Source: Alphaproteobacteria bacterium
Lineage (GTDB): Bacteria; Pseudomonadota; Alphaproteobacteria; Sphingomonadales; Sphingomonadaceae
DNA length: 42,949 bases
NCBI GenBank assembly: GCA_030430365.1
Contig: JAUIFP010000022.1
Span: forward strand, 1-42,949
Direction of reading: 5' to 3'
Below the pieces are notes generated by a model, which saw nothing but the letters and a program-made list of their open reading frames with translations, had not been told where the DNA came from and searched no databases. Position numbers and translations under genes: made by a program. Of the stretch, positions 42,603 through 42,949 are shown one piece after another (position 1 is the first letter of the stretch; the number at the start of each line of letters is the position of its first letter).

Positions 42603-42616
42603 TCGAAGGACCGGGT

Positions 42617-42641
42617 GCCGCCTGCCCCAAGGGTGGGCGGC
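42617..42641. terminator. GC-rich hairpin between convergent TonB-like and membrane genes
   Basis: GCCGCCTGCCC (42617-42627) pairs with GGGTGGGCGGC (42631-42641) in an 11-bp stem with two G-T pairs and a 3-base loop. It lacks a T tract, and its end touches the stop codon of the small membrane gene, so terminator function is tentative. Confidence 0.35.
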
Positions 42642-42850
42642 TACTCGCTCAGCTCTTCCGCACGCTCGACCGGCGGGACGCCGTCCGCATCCGGCAAGGT
42701 CCAGATCAGCACATTGACGATCATGACCACCGCCAGCATCACCATAAGCCCGGCCTGCTTCGTCGTGCCGCCTCTGCGCCATAACACGAATGCCCCGATC
42801 AGCAGGGCAATGGCAGCCAGCACCAGCAGTGAAAGAACGACATCGAGCAT
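42641..42850 (-). CDS. Small two-helix membrane protein
   Basis: A 69-residue protein with helices at about residues 4-25 (VVLSLLVLAAIALLIGAFVLW) and 33-51 (GLMVMLAVVMIVNVLIW), a short basic loop (RRGGTTKQ) on the cytoplasmic side and an acidic tail (LPDADGVPPVERAEELSE). I recall short proteins of this shape in sphingomonads but no named function. It is convergent with the TonB-like gene, and starts 99 bases from the window end, in which I see nothing else. It resembles the two-helix protein at 4413-4652 only in architecture. Confidence 0.65.
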   Translation of the reverse strand: MLDVVLSLLVLAAIALLIGAFVLWRRGGTTKQAGLMVMLAVVMIVNVLIWTLPDADGVPPVERAEELSE

Positions 42851-42949
42851 GCCAGCGGCCTAGCCCGCTTTGCCGATGCAGGAAAGCGCCAAGCGGCAAA
42901 TTGACAGCATCCGCCCGGCACGACACAGACGGCGGATGGACCCAAGCGA

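Overview
The window reads as chromosomal DNA of an alphaproteobacterium of the order Sphingomonadales, most likely near Erythrobacteraceae. This is inference from gene content: high G+C, a CcrM-type GANTC methyltransferase, a CpaF pilus ATPase end, a three-gene proton-translocating transhydrogenase (PntAa/PntAb/PntB) preceded by a 40-residue aa3 oxidase subunit IV, an entericidin-type lipoprotein, several TonB-system genes and a parC. No rRNA, tRNA, CRISPR array, IS element or phage gene was found.

Layout. 0-6 kb: end of cpaF, a sphingomonad-type hypothetical, an MscS-like channel, a small lipoprotein, a TonB-dependent receptor with an unusual plug, an EamA exporter and an entericidin gene. 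6-9.2 kb: minus-strand operon dgt / NAD(P)H-binding protein / DUF938 methyltransferase with 4-bp overlaps, and an Asp/Glu racemase-like gene. 9.3-12.4 kb: pntB, pntAb, pntAa and the oxidase subunit IV, all on the minus strand. 12.5-14.9 kb: an NtrC-like response regulator whose AAA+ domain has lost key residues, then an SDR. 14.9-17.2 kb: ccrM-folP operon with six GANTC sites and a CtrA-like box in the ccrM leader. 17.4-20.4 kb: sulfotransferase, Na/Ca-exchanger-family transporter and a GluR0-like ligand-gated channel with a TVGYGD filter. 20.5-24.2 kb: a TonB receptor with a very A+T-rich leader, convergent with a secreted beta-propeller protein. 24.3-28.5 kb: rnhB divergent from a PQQ-type sugar dehydrogenase lipoprotein (their start codons overlap), then GNAT / NUDIX / cca. 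28.6-32.5 kb: a secreted three-module repeat protein behind a candidate general-stress promoter, parC, DUF302. 32.5-35.8 kb: operon of two cysteine desulfurases and a [2Fe-2S] ferredoxin, with a divergent alpha/beta hydrolase. 35.8-41.2 kb: accessory-looking block with MarR, an SDR that seems to start at ATC, a frameshifted ferredoxin-MBL hydrolase, NmrA, EthD and cupin genes. 41.3-42.9 kb: PilZ protein, TonB-like protein behind a 14-bp palindrome, and a small membrane protein.

Themes. Several sites fit alphaproteobacterial cell-cycle control (GANTC cluster, CtrA-like boxes at ccrM, pilZ and the degenerate NtrC-like regulator) and the EcfG general stress response (GGAAC-N16/17-NGTT before the entericidin and repeat-protein genes). 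The most unusual proteins are the GluR0-like channel, the NtrC-like regulator lacking GAFTGA Thr, Walker B Glu and both arginine fingers, and the ferredoxin-MBL fusion broken at a T5 run. Functions are assigned from motifs and remembered family features only; no database search was run.
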